Below the pieces are notes generated by a model, which saw only the letters and a list, made by a program, of their open reading frames with translations, had not been told where the DNA came from and searched no databases. The translations under genes and the position numbers were made by a program. From Azorinus chamasolen (Eukaryota; Mollusca; Bivalvia; Cardiida; Solecurtidae), in the NCBI GenBank assembly GCA_963576725.1, contig OY755247.1, forward strand, positions 13,458,534-13,522,533: DNA of 64,000 bases. Reading direction: 5' to 3'. Position 1 is the stretch's first letter, and each line of letters opens with the position of its first letter. Of the stretch, positions 1 to 9,920 are shown in pieces.

Positions 1-29
1 GATCTGGATCCACTTGCTGTTTGCAAAGG
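1..29. repeat. Family A MITE, end of a palindrome arm (fragment)
   Basis: The first bases read like the right arm of the family A core (gatctgg...ctgtttgcaaagg). The following GTGAGT looks like a splice donor, but the match to the repeat explains the sequence better than an exon does. Confidence 0.4.
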
Positions 30-44
30 TGAGTTCAGTTGCAC

Positions 45-95
45 TTAACCCATTACCTCATAGGCTTATTTTAGACCCAATCATCTGAGAGTTTC
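45..95. repeat. Family B MITE, left-end fragment
   Basis: TTAACCCATTACCTCATAGG followed by the first part of the family B arm, then divergence. Only the terminus remains. Confidence 0.5.
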
Positions 96-272
96 TGCAT
101 GACTTTCAGTCTGCAATCAGCAGCTAGCAACCTCACAGCATAAAATCTCAAGTCATGTCAACTTTTCTAAATACAAATCAGCGATCAAGATTTCATTATA
201 ACTTAGTATAATTATATCATATATATTATAATTGATACTTGGATTTTTGCCAACATATAATTATGATAGTGT

Positions 273-501
273 TTAACTCATAACCTCCTAGGCTATTTTT
301 AGACACAACCTCTTTGAATGTATCTACCGAAAAGGAGCATTAACTAGAGGAAAGGAAAACTTTAAAATTTTGTAGTTTGAAACCATTGTGATAAATAGAG
401 CATTTGCTCCTATAGGAGCAAATGCTCTATTTATCACAATGGTTTCATAAAGTGACGTTTATAGATGCGCAAAAATGCGTCACTAGGGGGTAATGTGTTA
501 A
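273..501. mobile_element. Family B MITE (TTAA, piggyBac-like), full length
   Basis: Reference copy for family B. It is about 225-230 bp and bounded by TTAA at both ends, with termini of the type CCCATTACCTCATAGG. The centre is a perfect 68-bp palindrome (379-446) whose 34-base arms start GAAACCATTGTGATAAATAG and meet at GCTCCTATAGGAGC. One flank carries the block ctaccgaaaaggagcattaa; the other carries short repeats of the type GACGCC. There is no coding capacity. TTAA flanks plus CCC termini are typical of piggyBac-type elements; the superfamily call is inferred from that and from the nested copy at 41502-41730. Confidence 0.85.
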
Positions 502-546
502 TACTGCTGGACGAAGTTTTACTCTGACAAACTGTGAACAGTCTGA

Positions 547-728
547 TCAACCCTTTACTCCATAAATACGGCTTTGTAAACAGAGTAGACTCAGATCATG
601 ACTAGGTGCTGTCTGATCAGGGTCTGCTCTGTTTGCTAAAAAATCATTTGTTCATATACAGTTCTACTCATCAAAATTCATGGTGTCAATTTCCTAACAT
701 GAATTTTCATGGAATAAAAGGTGAAATG
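547..728. mobile_element. Family A MITE, degraded
   Basis: It starts atcaACCCTTTACTCCATAAAT, has the core arms (aacagagtagac / gtctgctctgtttgc) and a degraded right end (tgaattttcatggaataaaagg). Confidence 0.55.
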
Positions 729-1530
729 CTGCTTTAGTTGCCTGTTCTTCAAGGCTGGTGGTTGGGTCTACACTGTTTGGAAATATTGTCACATGACTCA
801 CCTCAAAAGTATTTCCTGTTTCATAAGTTGATATTAAGACTAAACAGATTCCTCCACAAAAGCTTATTATCAGATTGGAAATACTTAAAGTTAAGATATT
901 GTAAATAGTACACAATGTTGACAAATAAATCTGTGACTGATGAAAAATGGAGAGGAGAGAAAATTGATTTACCTGCTACATTAGACTTTTTCATCTTCTC
1001 GATTATTTTGATCTTCAAATACTTAGTGGGCTGCATTCAATTACTCTGGATGCATAGCATGTATATTGTTAATTAAGACCTAACACTTCCACATGTCCCT
1101 TTTCATTAATCAAGTTTGATGCAATCCAGAAAATATCACATACTTCCCAAGTAAAGGTCAAGGCTTAGGGATTCCCCAAGTCCCACAGTTCCATTCTGCA
1201 GCCTCAGATTGACAGCATCCTGTTACTATAAATAGTAGCACTGCTCACATTTTATTATCTATAAATAGCTCAGCTACAGAGTCTCTTGATCAATATTGTC
1301 AGTTGTATGTAGCTACTGGCAAAAACACTTTTGACCTAGTATCTATGGTTGCCCTTGAAACCGCTCATTCAAAACAATTGATTTCCATTGATAACAATAC
1401 ATTAATATACACTGCACATAGACTGATTTTTTCAGTCAGATCAATAATGACTAATAAAATCAAATTGTCTTTCTTAATAATTGTTTGCTAAAATTGTCCT
1501 CTGCTTCATTTGAAGAACAAATTCCTTCAG
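729..1530. other. Stretch without recognised repeat or gene
   Basis: AT-rich sequence. A minus-strand stretch near 950-1036 reads like a short exon (acceptor-like at about 1024, donor-like gtaaat at about 971), but its frame does not join the neighbouring gene model. Nothing else is supported here. Confidence 0.4.
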
Positions 1531-1535
1531 TATCT

Positions 1536-1719
1536 TTAACCCTTCACTCCATGAATATTCATGTAAAATAAATATTGTAGTATAAATTAGCTTGATATTT
1601 ATCATGGCATTTTGGCAAAAGTTTTGGCCCTGGTAAAAATCTAAATAATTCCATAAGCAATCAGAGCAGACCTGTATGGATCTACTCTGTTTGCAAAGAA
1701 CTATGGAATAAAGGTTTGA
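1536..1719. mobile_element. Family A MITE abutting a family B MITE
   Basis: TTAACCCTTCACTCCATGAA start, subterminal TGAATATTCATG, and a shortened core (aatcagagcagacc / ggatctactctgtttgcaaag). The right end runs straight into the next element with one degenerate TTAA (TTGA, 1716-1719). Confidence 0.65.
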
Positions 1720-1949
1720 CCCATTCCCACATAGGCTATTTTTAGATCGAACCTCTTTGAATGAATATACCGAAAAGTAGCATTTACTAGAGAAAAGGAA
1801 CATTTTAGAGTTGTGTAGTTTTGAAACCATTGTGATAAATAGAGCATTAATTTTGCTCCTATGGAGCAAATGCTGTATTTATCACAATGGTTTCACAAAG
1901 TGACTTTGACAGAGGTGCCAAAAGGCATCAATATGCGGGAATGGGTTAA
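1716..1949. mobile_element. Family B MITE with an asymmetric core
   Basis: Ends are TTGACCCATTCCC and GGGAATGGGTTAA. The palindrome apex is altered: one arm has an extra 'taattt' (gagcattaattttgctcc), so the loop is no longer symmetric. Confidence 0.75.
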
Positions 1950-2109
1950 AAGAAATGTCAGAATGTCAAACAATGAGAAACCTGCTGAATCATTGTATAT
2001 TATATGGTATAGATCTCATCTATATCACAATTTATTAATTCTTGACTCCATTAAATGCAAACAGAGTAGACCCAAATCAGATGACTCCAGTGTTTGCAAA
2101 TGAAAAGGG

Positions 2110-2371
2110 TTAACCTTTTCTACATATAAACACCTTTTCACACATTTACAAACAGAGTAGACCCAGATCAGACGGCCCCTATAGAAGCTATCTGATTAGG
2201 GTCTGCTCTGCAGTTTGCTTATGGTATAATACAGATTTCATTCTACATGTAGTTTCTTCCAGAGTTAAAACATCCTGTGTACATAAAAATTATGCAATTG
2301 TAAAAATTCAGCTAATAAATATTCACGATGTCATTATTCCTTACATGATTATCAAACTGGGAAAGGGTGAA
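2110..2371. mobile_element. Family A MITE
   Basis: TTAACC start and core from about 2150 (aacagagtagacccagatca ... tctgattagggtctgctctg), followed by the usual right half (attcacgatgtcattattcc). The right terminus is eroded (gggaaagggtgaa). A separate A right-end fragment lies just upstream (about 2040-2113). Confidence 0.65.
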
Positions 2372-2451
2372 GTCTAAACGATACATTGCACTGTTTGGTA
2401 TGCCAAATCAGTTCAATCTACAGATTAGTGGAATTCAAAACTATAAAATTG

Positions 2452-3165
2452 CTAAACCCATTACCTCATAAGCTATTTTTAGATCCATCTTCTTTGAATA
2501 AATCTAGCGAAAAGGAGCATTAACTAGAGAAAAGGATTTTTTTTAACAAGAGGGCCAGAATGGCCCTGAAGCGCTCACCAGACAATCAGAGGAGTAGATT
2601 TTCAAAGTTTTCACTATATGTTTCTATAGAAAACTAACCTGCCCTGAGGCGGGGCTAAGTTTGAACGAAGAGGCACAATTTATATAACTTTTGTAGAGGA
2701 CCTGAACATGATGTTATGTGCCAAATATGAAAGTTGAGAACCTTCCAGTTTCAGACGAGAAGATTTTCAAAGTTTTCACTATGTTTCTATTGAAAACTGG
2801 CCACCCCTGGGGCGGGGCCAATTTTGACCCCAGGGCCATAATTTATATAACTTTTGTAGATGACCTAAAGATGATACTATGTGCCAAAGATGAAAGCTGA
2901 GAACCCTGTAGATTCAGAGAAGAAGATTTTTAAAGGTTCAAATTGTTGACGACTGACGACGCACGACTGACGACGGATATCTGGCAATCACAAAAGCTCA
3001 CCCTGAGCACTTTGTGCTCTGGTGAGCTAAAAATTGTTTAGTTCTGAAACCATTGTGATAAATAGAGAATTAAGAGCAAAATTAATGCTCTTATTTATCA
3101 CATTGGTTTCAAAAAGTGACTTTTACAGAGACGTAGAAAGGCGTATTTATGGAGGAATGGGTTAA
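2452..3165. mobile_element. Family B MITE split by a tandem-repeat element
   Basis: The left part (2452-2544) and right part (about 3034-3165) are the two halves of one family B copy; removing 2545-3033 restores the usual order. The palindrome is degraded (gagaattaagagcaaaattaatgctctta). Confidence 0.7.
2545..3033. mobile_element. Pearl/HINE-like element, two tandem units
   Basis: It starts aacaagagggccagaatggccctgaag-type with GCGCTCACC. It then has about two ~164-bp units (…gtagaggacctgaacatgatg… …ggcggggc…), a GACGAC-rich stretch (about 2947-2978), and a 3' hairpin cctgagcactttgtgctctgg-like followed by GGTGAGCTAA. This order (5' end, tandem units, simple repeat, 3' hairpin, CTAA) fits Helentron-associated or pearl elements of bivalves. 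It is non-coding; the open frame at 2718-2900 is only a repeat unit. Confidence 0.7.
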
Positions 3166-3195
3166 GATAGTTTAAGATAAATTAAATTTACTTAC

Positions 3196-3229
3196 ATACA
3201 CCTGGGCTGTTTGGAGGGCTTACACTTCT
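3196..3229 (-). CDS. Possible 34-base exon of the AMPK-gamma-like gene
   Basis: On the minus strand a strong acceptor (ttttctttcag) precedes a segment reading RSVSPPNSPGV, followed by a strong donor (gtaagt, at 3195-3190). It is in frame with the end of the large upstream exon, which finishes on a codon boundary. A weaker alternative donor 6 bases earlier would give 28 bases. The Ser/Pro-rich content suits the disordered N-terminal region of the upstream exon. The call is tentative because the exon is tiny and no downstream exon is visible in the window. Confidence 0.4.
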
Positions 3230-3316
3230 CTGAAAGAAAATAAAACATTAATTTATAATCATTGTTGCAAATCAAAATATTATTATTCTAGGCCAGTTTT
3301 TCCCAAATTTTAATAT

Positions 3317-3545
3317 TTAACCCATTCCCTCATATTGACGACTTTTGACAACTCTGTAAAAGTCACTTTGTGAAACCATTGTGAAAAATAGAGCATTTGC
3401 TCCTATAGGAGCAAATGCTCTATTTATCACAATGGTTTCAAACTACAAAATTCTATTTTTTTCCTTTTCTCTAGTTAATGCTCCTTTTCGGTAGATTTAT
3501 TCAAAAAGGTTGCATCTAAAAATAGCCTATGAGGGAATGGGTTAA
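3317..3545. mobile_element. Family B MITE, intact
   Basis: TTAA to TTAA, ends CCCATTCCCTCATA and TATGAGGGAATGGG. The palindrome at 3372-3439 has a single mismatch (gtgaaaaatag in one arm). Confidence 0.85.
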
Positions 3546-3639
3546 TGGTATCAATGGTGTTAACTAAGCAATGCAGATATACATGTGCATATTCAACTAC
3601 TAAAATAGTCATTTCTACATCAAACCCCTCTTCAGAACT

Positions 3640-3790
3640 CTCCCATCAAGACGATTCTAAAGAGAGGTAAGTGGTGGAGAAATAAAGAAGCTAAAGATGC
3701 AGATATAACATAGGATTTGGTGGAGAAACAAAAGAGCTGTTCTAGATCGACAATGTTTTAATTTACGCATCTTACCTGGACATCTGGTAT
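3640..3790. repeat. Family C MITE, rearranged fragment
   Basis: Pieces of the C core (gacgattctaaagag) and flank (ggtggagaaa, tttaatttacgcatctta) are present in shuffled, partly duplicated form. Confidence 0.5.
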
Positions 3791-4017
3791 TTACCCTTTA
3801 CTCCATGAATATTCATGTAAGAAATAATATCATCATGAATATTAATCAGGCTAATTATTATAATAGTACATAAACAATGGAAATTTTAGCTATGGCAGAA
3901 ACAGTAGAATCATATTTACAACAGAGCAGACCCTGATCAGCGGGCTCCTACAGGGGTCATCTGATCTGGGTCTACTCTATTTGCAAAGGACGCATTTTCC
4001 TATGGAGTAAAGGGTTA
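3790..4017. mobile_element. Family A MITE, full length
   Basis: It starts ttACCCTTTACTCCATGAAT with subterminal TGAATATTCATG, has the core at about 3919-3985 (gagcagaccctgatcag ... ctgatctgggtctac), and ends GGAGTAAAGGGTTAA. Confidence 0.8.
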
Positions 4018-4048
4018 AGCACCATTTGTCTGTAAGGTGTATTGTCTT

Positions 4049-4485
4049 ATAACCCTTTACTCCATAGATATGTTTTTTAATACCTATGCAAACAGAGTAG
4101 ACAGCTTCTGTATGAGTCGTCTGATGAAGGTCTGCTCTGCTTGTTTATGAAATAAATACAGTAAAACCCCTCTAATGCGACCACCAAAAAGGGGCATAAT
4201 TCTGGTTGGCAGAGGCAGGCGGTAGCTTAATGCAGGATGAAAGTTATGCAGAAAGCTCAGGAGCTTTCTGCATAACTTTCATCCTGCATTAAGCAACTAT
4301 CTGCTTATAAAGGCAGCTATGGTTCTTATTTAAGTGGTCGCATTAGAGGGGTTTTACTATAAATCTGTTTCTGGAGTTTCCATGGCTAAAAAGTAACTGT
4401 TTCACGTACCATTATAAAAATTGATCTAATATTCATGATGCCATTTTTCATACATGAATCTTCATGGATTAAATTAAAGGGTTAA
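4049..4485. mobile_element. Family A MITE containing a family D MITE
   Basis: The left half (4049-4158) has the A terminus and a core with one shortened arm. The right half resumes after 4361 (aatctgtttctgg…) and ends AAAGGGTTAA. Removing the D copy leaves a single TA. Confidence 0.75.
4159..4359. mobile_element. Family D MITE (TA target site, mariner-like)
   Basis: Reference copy for family D. It has inverted termini CAGTAAAACCCCTCTAATGC and is flanked by TA (4157-4158 and 4360-4361). The central palindrome has arms containing gcttaatgcaggatgaaag and ttatgcagaaagctc, with apex gaaagctcaggagctttc. CAGT termini plus a TA duplication are the hallmark of Tc1/mariner-derived MITEs. No transposase is present. 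Confidence 0.85.
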
Positions 4486-4649
4486 ACTCATTTTAAGAAT
4501 TTTTTTCAATGAATGTACACGTATCTTCATCAGAATTGTCTTTTGTCGATAGCAAATCCTTACTTTATACTGGAAGGGAGATAAGTCATGTTCATTACAT
4601 TTATTTGTTTAAAGAGTTATTTCCCTTGACAACACACTACATTCTTGCT

Positions 4650-4834
4650 GAACCCTTTTCAAACAGATTACACCCAGATTAGACCCAGGGTCTGCTCTGT
4701 TTGCTTGTGAAATTGATTCTGATTCCAGTTTCTGCCAAGGCAAAAAAATTATGCGTCAACATGCCATTTTAAAAATGATCTATTAATATTCATGATTTTA
4801 TTATTTCAGTCGTATTAATGGAGTAAAGGGTTAA
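4650..4834. mobile_element. Family A MITE, short core
   Basis: The left end is worn (gaacccttttcaaacag), the core arms are collapsed to acccagggtctgctctgttt, and the right half is normal, ending GGAGTAAAGGGTTAA. Confidence 0.65.
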
Positions 4835-4939
4835 TAAACAAAAATTCTGAGGTTAACTTGACGTAGCAAGCCTGGAAAGATAATCGTCTTTTCAAACACT
4901 TGTCAGAGGATAAAACTGCTTGAGAAGCTTACATGAAGT

Positions 4940-5185
4940 TTAACCCTTTCCTTCATATAAACACATTTCAATGCATTTGCAAACAGAGTAGACCCAGATC
5001 AGATGGCTTATTTAGGAGCCGTCTGATCAGGGTCTGCTCTGTTTGCTTTTGACATGATATTGATCTGACTCTATAGTTTTTATCAAAGCAAAAAATTCAC
5101 TTGAAAAGTTTACATTATAAAAAGTCAGCTAATAAATATTCATAATGTCATTATTTCTCAAATGAATATTGCACAGGGAAAAGGA
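4940..5185. mobile_element. Family A MITE
   Basis: TTAACCCTTTCCTTCATATA start and core at about 4978-5048 with one arm eroded at the apex (ggcttatttaggagcc). The right end has lost its TTAA. Confidence 0.7.
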
Positions 5186-5718
5186 ACATTGACTCGTTTT
5201 TGTCCGCAAAAGTTGTTCTCTGCTCAAAGTTTCAGAGCGGACTTCAACCCCTTACTCCATGAATATCCATGTAAGAAATAATGCCGTCAATATTATTACA
5301 TGTAATATTATTAACTCTTTCAATATCTTTTGTAGGCAAACATTGTCACCTGGATACAAACAGTTTTCAAAGTTACCCCAGTGTTTGAAATTATCTTTTT
5401 TCCCTAATGGCAAGTACTTGCCACCTGATCTGAAAGTTGGTTGCAAAATGCTCTTTCCTGATGGCAAAATATGACAATAGTAAGCATTGTACACATGTAT
5501 GAAAATTTTCAACTAGCAAGAAAACCAAACGGTGGTCTGAAAATTCTTGAAGTATTTCCTGATTGTTTTGATTTCCACCCAATTATTTTTGGTGGAAAGA
5601 TTTTGCCACTGACTTGCAGATCAGGTGGCAAGTTGGACATTTCTGGTGGCAAACCTGCCACTTGCCACTGTTAATTTCGAACCCTGTTTTGGCAAAATTT
5701 AATGTGTTAGAGAAAGAG

Positions 5719-5928
5719 TTAATCCTTTCCTTTTCAAATATGTGTAAACAGAGTAGACCTCAATCAGACAGCTTCTATATGAGCCATCTGAACAGGGTCT
5801 GCTCTATTTGCTTTTGACATAAGAAGATCTGAATCTACAGGCTTTTATCAATGCAAAATTTGAAACATTGCCCTTGAAAAGATTTCATTATAAAAAGTCA
5901 GCTAATAAATAATCATGATGGACTTTAA
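5719..5928. mobile_element. Family A MITE joined to a family B MITE
   Basis: It starts TTAATCCTTTCCTTTTC. The core has apex gcttctatatgagcc. The right half ends at a TTAA (5925-5928) that is also the left TTAA of the next element. Confidence 0.6.
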
Positions 5929-6132
5929 CCCTTTCCTCCATAAATACGCCTCTGTAAAAGTCACCTGTTGAAACCATTGTGATAAATAGAGCATTTGCTC
6001 CTATAGGAGCAAATGCTCTATTTATCACAATGAAACTACAAAATTCTAAAAAAATCCTTTTCTCTAGTTAATGCTCCTTTTCGGTAGATTTAGGAGTTGG
6101 ATCTAAAAATAGCCTATGAGGGAATGGATTAA
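5925..6132. mobile_element. Family B MITE
   Basis: The left terminus is of the family A type (CCCTTTCCTCCATAAATACG), while the body and right end (TATGAGGGAATGGATTAA) are family B. The core is perfect over the apex, but one arm is shortened after ttatcacaatg. Confidence 0.8.
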
Positions 6133-6238
6133 TAATTCAATTTCTTCTACAAAACGTAAGTGGAGTGTCAAACAGTTTGGCTCCTGATAAGATGCCAATT
6201 TACTCAGCATCTCACCTGGATACAAACAGTTTGAAAAG

Positions 6239-6466
6239 TTACCATTTACTCCATGAATATTCATGTAAGAAATAATGACATCATGAATATTAATTAGATA
6301 TTTTTCTGAATGGCTGAAGAACACAAAAGAATTTGGCCATGGCAAAATCTGTAGAATCATATCTATATCATATATTAAGCAAACAGACGAAACTATGATC
6401 AGACCACTCCTACAGGAGCCATATGATCCAGAAATTGGAATAAACATAGAACTGGGAAAGAGTTAA
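6239..6466. mobile_element. Family A MITE
   Basis: Left end accatttactccatgaatat, subterminal repeats, degraded core (agacgaaactatgatcagac / ggagccatatgatcc), right end GGGAAAGAGTTAA. Confidence 0.65.
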
Positions 6467-6557
6467 ACCTGTCAGAACAGAATCAGCTGCACTAAGTGGA
6501 AAAGAGGGGAGATTGTTTGAAATATTGAGGGTAAATATGTGTGTTAATAATACTCAC

Positions 6558-7124
6558 TTGGTGCATTAAAGGTTTTTTTGTTGGTCGCATATGTTTGGAG
6601 TCAGAGTTTGCGCGGGGTCTATATCTGCTGTTGAACTGGTCGACAGCGGTTGGAGGACCTGATTGGTGTCTTTGTCGAGAAGTTGGTGCTTTCAGCTGAT
6701 CGCTAAGTATTTTACCCATAAGAGTGTCTGCTTCTGGCGAGCGATTGGCAGGGGGTAGAGACACATCAGCATTTTTTAAGGCACTCAGCTGAGACTCGTC
6801 CATACTCACATCCATACGCTCAGCATGTAAAGTTTTCTTACTTGGTTTTTTAACACCTGATAAATCTGATTTTGAGCGGGGTCTGAAGTTATCAAAAAAG
6901 TTTTTCACTTTGGAGGACGTTGAGGGAGAGTTACCCTTGGTATGCTCTTCCCCAGACTTTTTCCGACTGCGGTCTTTCCCTGAGAAAAGACCCCTGATTC
7001 CTGTTGAGCCTGATCGTGGACGGAAGTCGCCATCAACACTGTCCATTGATGCATGAAGTGGGGACATCGGAGATGTGGGATGGTCACCTGTCTCCATAAG
7101 AGGCATGGCTATTGCACTCAGATC
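6558..7124 (-). CDS. PRKAG2-like: Exon of AMPK gamma subunit N-terminal extension (probable)
   Basis: This is a 567-base internal exon, exactly 189 codons with both ends on codon boundaries. On the minus strand it follows an acceptor ttttttctctatttcag and ends at CACCAA before the donor gtgagta. The translation starts DLSAIAMPLMETGD and continues SPMSPLHASMDSV. It has three related basic-serine motifs (FRPRSGST, FRPRSKSD, YRPRANSD), a GLFSGKDRSRKKS segment and a KNFFDN segment. As I recall it, human PRKAG2 has DLSSFAMPLLDGD followed by a Ser/Pro/Arg-rich region at the matching place, so I assign the exon to the long N-terminal isoform of AMPK gamma, the nucleotide-sensing subunit of AMP-activated kinase. 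The CBS domains that bind AMP are not in this window. The region looks disordered and rich in basophilic-kinase type sites (RPRSxS). That it is a coding exon is well supported; the gene identity is moderate. Confidence 0.7.
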
Positions 7125-7673
7125 CTGAAATAGAGAAAAAATAATTTTAAGTGACTCTTGATAAGACAAAAACAAAATTATGTCATCTACAAATCTTTTA
7201 TCACAAACATTATCAAAGTGTCAAATAACATGGATCTTGAAGGCTCTATACTGCCTGATATCTGAGACAATAGGGCAAGAACATTTCTGTGTACACTTCA
7301 ATCCACTGATCTCAGAGGAATTGGTATTTCAATTATGATGCTGACCGACACCACAAAATAACTCCGATCAGAGTCCATTCCAAAGGGAAGCAACTCTGCT
7401 TTACAATGTACATTGTTAATCATAATTATCTATCTTGATGGAACCTACATCTGTTATTTTTTCATCCTTTTTCACCCTATTGACAGGGAACAGGAAATTT
7501 ACCACTTTCCCTGATTGAGATGAATCTTGATGCCATTCCTAACAAAGTAGACCATGATCTGACAGTTCTTACAGGAGCCATCTGATCAGAATCCACCATG
7601 TTTGTCAAGGTGTCAAAAGGCGTCTATCAGGTAATAAGACTTCTTTTGAGTGTCCACTTTCCATAGGTTTCAT
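7125..7673. other. Intron sequence with one degraded family A piece
   Basis: Only a worn A-like core is visible (about 7540-7605: acaaagtagaccatgatctg / ggagccatctgatcag). The rest shows no recognised repeat. Confidence 0.45.
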
Positions 7674-7903
7674 TTAACCCATTCCCTCATATTGACGCCT
7701 TTTGACGGCTCTGTAAAAGTTACTTTTTGAAACCATTTTGATAAATAAAGCATTTGCTCCATAGGAGAAAATGCTTTATTTATCACAATGGTTTCAAAAC
7801 TCCAAACATCCCAAAGTTTTCCTTTTCTCTAGTTAATGCTCTTTTTCAGTAGATTTATTCAAAGAGGTTGGATCTAAAGATAGCCTATGAAAGAATGAGT
7901 TAA
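7674..7903. mobile_element. Family B MITE
   Basis: TTAACCCATTCCCTCATATT start. The palindrome has a missing base pair at the apex (gctccataggagaaaatgc). Ends GAATGAGTTAA, sharing its last TTAA with the next A element. Confidence 0.8.
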
Positions 7904-8227
7904 ACCCATTTTACCTCATGAATATTCATGTAAGACATAAATACATCATCAAAATTTATGAGCATGTTTTTACAATGATATACAATAAAACCCCTACTAA
8001 TTAGTATATTTTTGTATCAGTCATGGGGGGCAGTGCCAAAAAGTATCCAAATTCTTCTCAACCGGAATTTCAGTTTATAGGGGTTTTACTGTATGAATAC
8101 ATTATATTTTTCACCATGGCAAAAAATGTAGACCACATCTATATAATTCCATAACCAACAAAGCAGACCCTGATAGTACTCGCTATGCAAAGCCATGATA
8201 AGGTATCTCTATCAGACAGAAGGGTTA
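7900..8227. mobile_element. Family A MITE containing a family D MITE
   Basis: Left half with CCCATTTTACCTCATGAATA, interrupted at 7983-8091. The right half carries only part of the core (aaagcagaccctgatag) and ends GAAGGGTTAA. Confidence 0.65.
7983..8091. mobile_element. Short family D MITE
   Basis: Termini CAATAAAACCCCTA and GGGGTTTTACTG, flanked by TA. It is only 109 bp, with the central palindrome deleted. Confidence 0.7.
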
Positions 8228-8294
8228 ATCATTTTCGGTGAGGGATCCCCCAACAAAGGATGCACTTTCAAAACAGTTTTACTTGCATAATTGA

Positions 8295-8540
8295 TTAACT
8301 CTTTCCCTGATCTATGTTTATTTCAATTTCAATACCTACTGAATATTCATGGACAAAATAGTTATAATGAAATATTGAAGATGAAATGCTGTAACTATTT
8401 TAGGAGGTATAGAAACAGATCTATCAAATTCCATTGGCAAACAGTAGACTCTGATCAGATGGTTCCTGTAGGAGCCGTTGGCTCTGGGTCTTCCCTGTTT
8501 TCAAATGTATGAAAATTCGTCTTTATGAAGGAAAGGGTTC
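8295..8540. mobile_element. Family A MITE (subtype with acctactgaatattcatgg)
   Basis: TTAACTCTTTCCCTGATC start, then ttcaatacctactgaatatt and gtataatgaaata-type flank. The core is near 8435-8500 with a damaged right arm (ccgttggctctgggtcttcc). The right end reads GAAAGGGTTC, so TTAA is lost. Confidence 0.7.
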
Positions 8541-8680
8541 ACCGAACAGGATTAACATCAGCATAACTTGTAACATAGGGACTTAATGGATTATCAATCA
8601 GGATTAGAATCAGCATAACTTGCAACATAGGGGCAAAATGGATTACCAAACATGATTAGCATCAGCATAAATTCTAAATC
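8541..8680. repeat. Tandem repeat, three copies of ~57 bp
   Basis: The phrase 'gattaacatcagcataact' recurs with drift three times, followed by tgtaacataggg-like text. Local duplication, no gene. Confidence 0.6.
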
Positions 8681-8800
8681 TCACCAGATTCTACTTGTTA
8701 ACACACAAACACCTGCTGTTCATTAGCATATTGCTTGACTAGGTAGCCGGAGAATATTTTAATCCCAGGTATCTTAATGGATACAAAACCATGCCTTTCT

Positions 8801-8977
8801 TTAACCCTTGCAACACTGAATTTTCAAATGGGCTATTCCAAAATTCAAACAAGTCAAGCTTACAGTGAATATAAAGGGATTTTTCTGAAGAAGAATTTAC
8901 AAACAGTGCAGACCCTGATCGAGAGGGCTCCTGTAGGATATCAGTGATTCATGTCCCTCTCTGTACTATAAGGGTTA
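8801..8977. mobile_element. TTAA MITE with the tgctgaattttc-type end (family E relative)
   Basis: TTAACCCTTGCAACACTGAATT start, core arm acaaacagtgcagaccctgat, damaged second arm, end TAAGGGTTAA. A relative lies at about 59018-59187. Confidence 0.65.
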
Positions 8978-9165
8978 ACCCTTTTCTAAACAAAATGCCT
9001 TTTTACACCTTTGCAAACAGAGTAGACCCAGATTTGACAGTTTCTGTATAGGAGCCATTTGGTCCAGGGTTCTGCTCTGCTAGCTTATGAAATGATAAAG
9101 ACCTAATTCTATAGTTTCTGCCATGATACATGTATAAAGATTCCTTGTTCATAAATAGCATTCTA
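8974..9165. mobile_element. Family A MITE, right end missing
   Basis: It shares the TTAA at 8974-8977 with the preceding element. The core near 9015-9080 is mismatched (cagatttgacagtttctgta). It is lost where a C element begins. Confidence 0.6.
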
Positions 9166-9358
9166 AAACAGAGCTACAGATACGTACAGGTGCGTACCCA
9201 AATACTAAAATCCCTATACTGTGACCACTCTTTAGAATCGTCTCAAAGAGACGATTCTAAAGAGTGGTCACAGTATAGGGTTTGGTGGAGAAATAACGAT
9301 GTTATTCCTGAAAATGATTTTATTTACGCATCTTATCTGGAGCTCTGCTAAAACTTCA
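9166..9358. mobile_element. Family C MITE, full length
   Basis: Reference copy for family C, about 190 bp. Termini are CAGAGCTACAGATA and TATCTGGAGCTCTG. A perfect 69-bp palindrome (9212-9280) has arms starting CCCTATACTGTGACCACTC and apex GTCTCAAAGAGAC. Flanks contain ccaccaaaccc-type and 'tttatttacgcatcttatct' text. CAGAG termini recall hAT, but I could not find a clear 8-base duplication. Confidence 0.8.
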
Positions 9359-9370
9359 GCTAATATACAG

Positions 9371-9439
9371 AGGTCCAGATAAGACGTGTAAAGTAAAACA
9401 CTTTCAAGAATAACTTTTTATTTCTCCACCAAACCCTAT
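9371..9439. repeat. Half of a family C MITE
   Basis: CAGAGGTCCAGATAAGACG through ccaccaaaccctat, then cut off before the palindrome. Confidence 0.6.
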
Positions 9440-9497
9440 CAAAATGAACTGGCTGAACTCCATAACATGAAAGAAGACTACATTTGGGAGTTTCTTG

Positions 9498-9753
9498 GGA
9501 TAACCCTTTCCTTGATATAAACACCTTTTCACACCAAGCCTTTTTATAGTGTAGAGCGAGATTAAGCTGGGTCCGGTAGGAGCCATCTGATCAGGGTCTG
9601 CGCTATTGGATTATTAAATTATAATAGATTTGACTCCACAGTTTCTACCAATACCAAAAAATTCTGCCACATATGCCTTTATAAAAATTAATGCAGCTAA
9701 TAAATCATGACGTCATTATCTCTTACATGAATATTTAACAAGGAAATGTTTAA
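9498..9753. mobile_element. Family A MITE, mutated core
   Basis: It starts ataaccctttccttgatata. The left core arm is scrambled (gtgtagagcgagattaagc) while the right arm survives (ggagccatctgatcagggtc). Ends atgtttaa. Confidence 0.6.
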
Positions 9754-9849
9754 CTCTTTCACTGCCAAGTTTCATTGTCTGCAAAATTTGTTGTGTGTCA
9801 CAATTCTCATGTCAATTTTACCATTTTTGTTTTGAAAAAGCCAATTAAA

Positions 9850-9917
9850 GTAACAAACAGTTTGGATCTTGATGATATGTCACATTACTTGGCATCTCAT
9901 CTGGATCCTAACTGTAA
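9850..9917. repeat. Family N palindromic repeat, fragment
   Basis: Arms acaaacagtttggatcttga and tctcatctggatcctaactg around a low-identity centre. Confidence 0.5.
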
Positions 9918-9920
9918 ATA

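Noticed and set aside
1..36. Plus-strand exon end before GTGAGT
   Set aside because: The sequence matches the family A core arm seen dozens of times in the window.
821..1036. Short minus-strand exon-like stretch (PTKYLKIKIIEK...) next to the gene
   Set aside because: Its splice-like ends would require a phase that does not fit either version of the 3196-3229 exon (a stop follows at once), and I do not recognise the peptide.
273..3545. CRISPR-like array of palindromic repeats
   Set aside because: Repeats are whole MITEs with their own termini and target duplications, irregularly spaced, in animal DNA.
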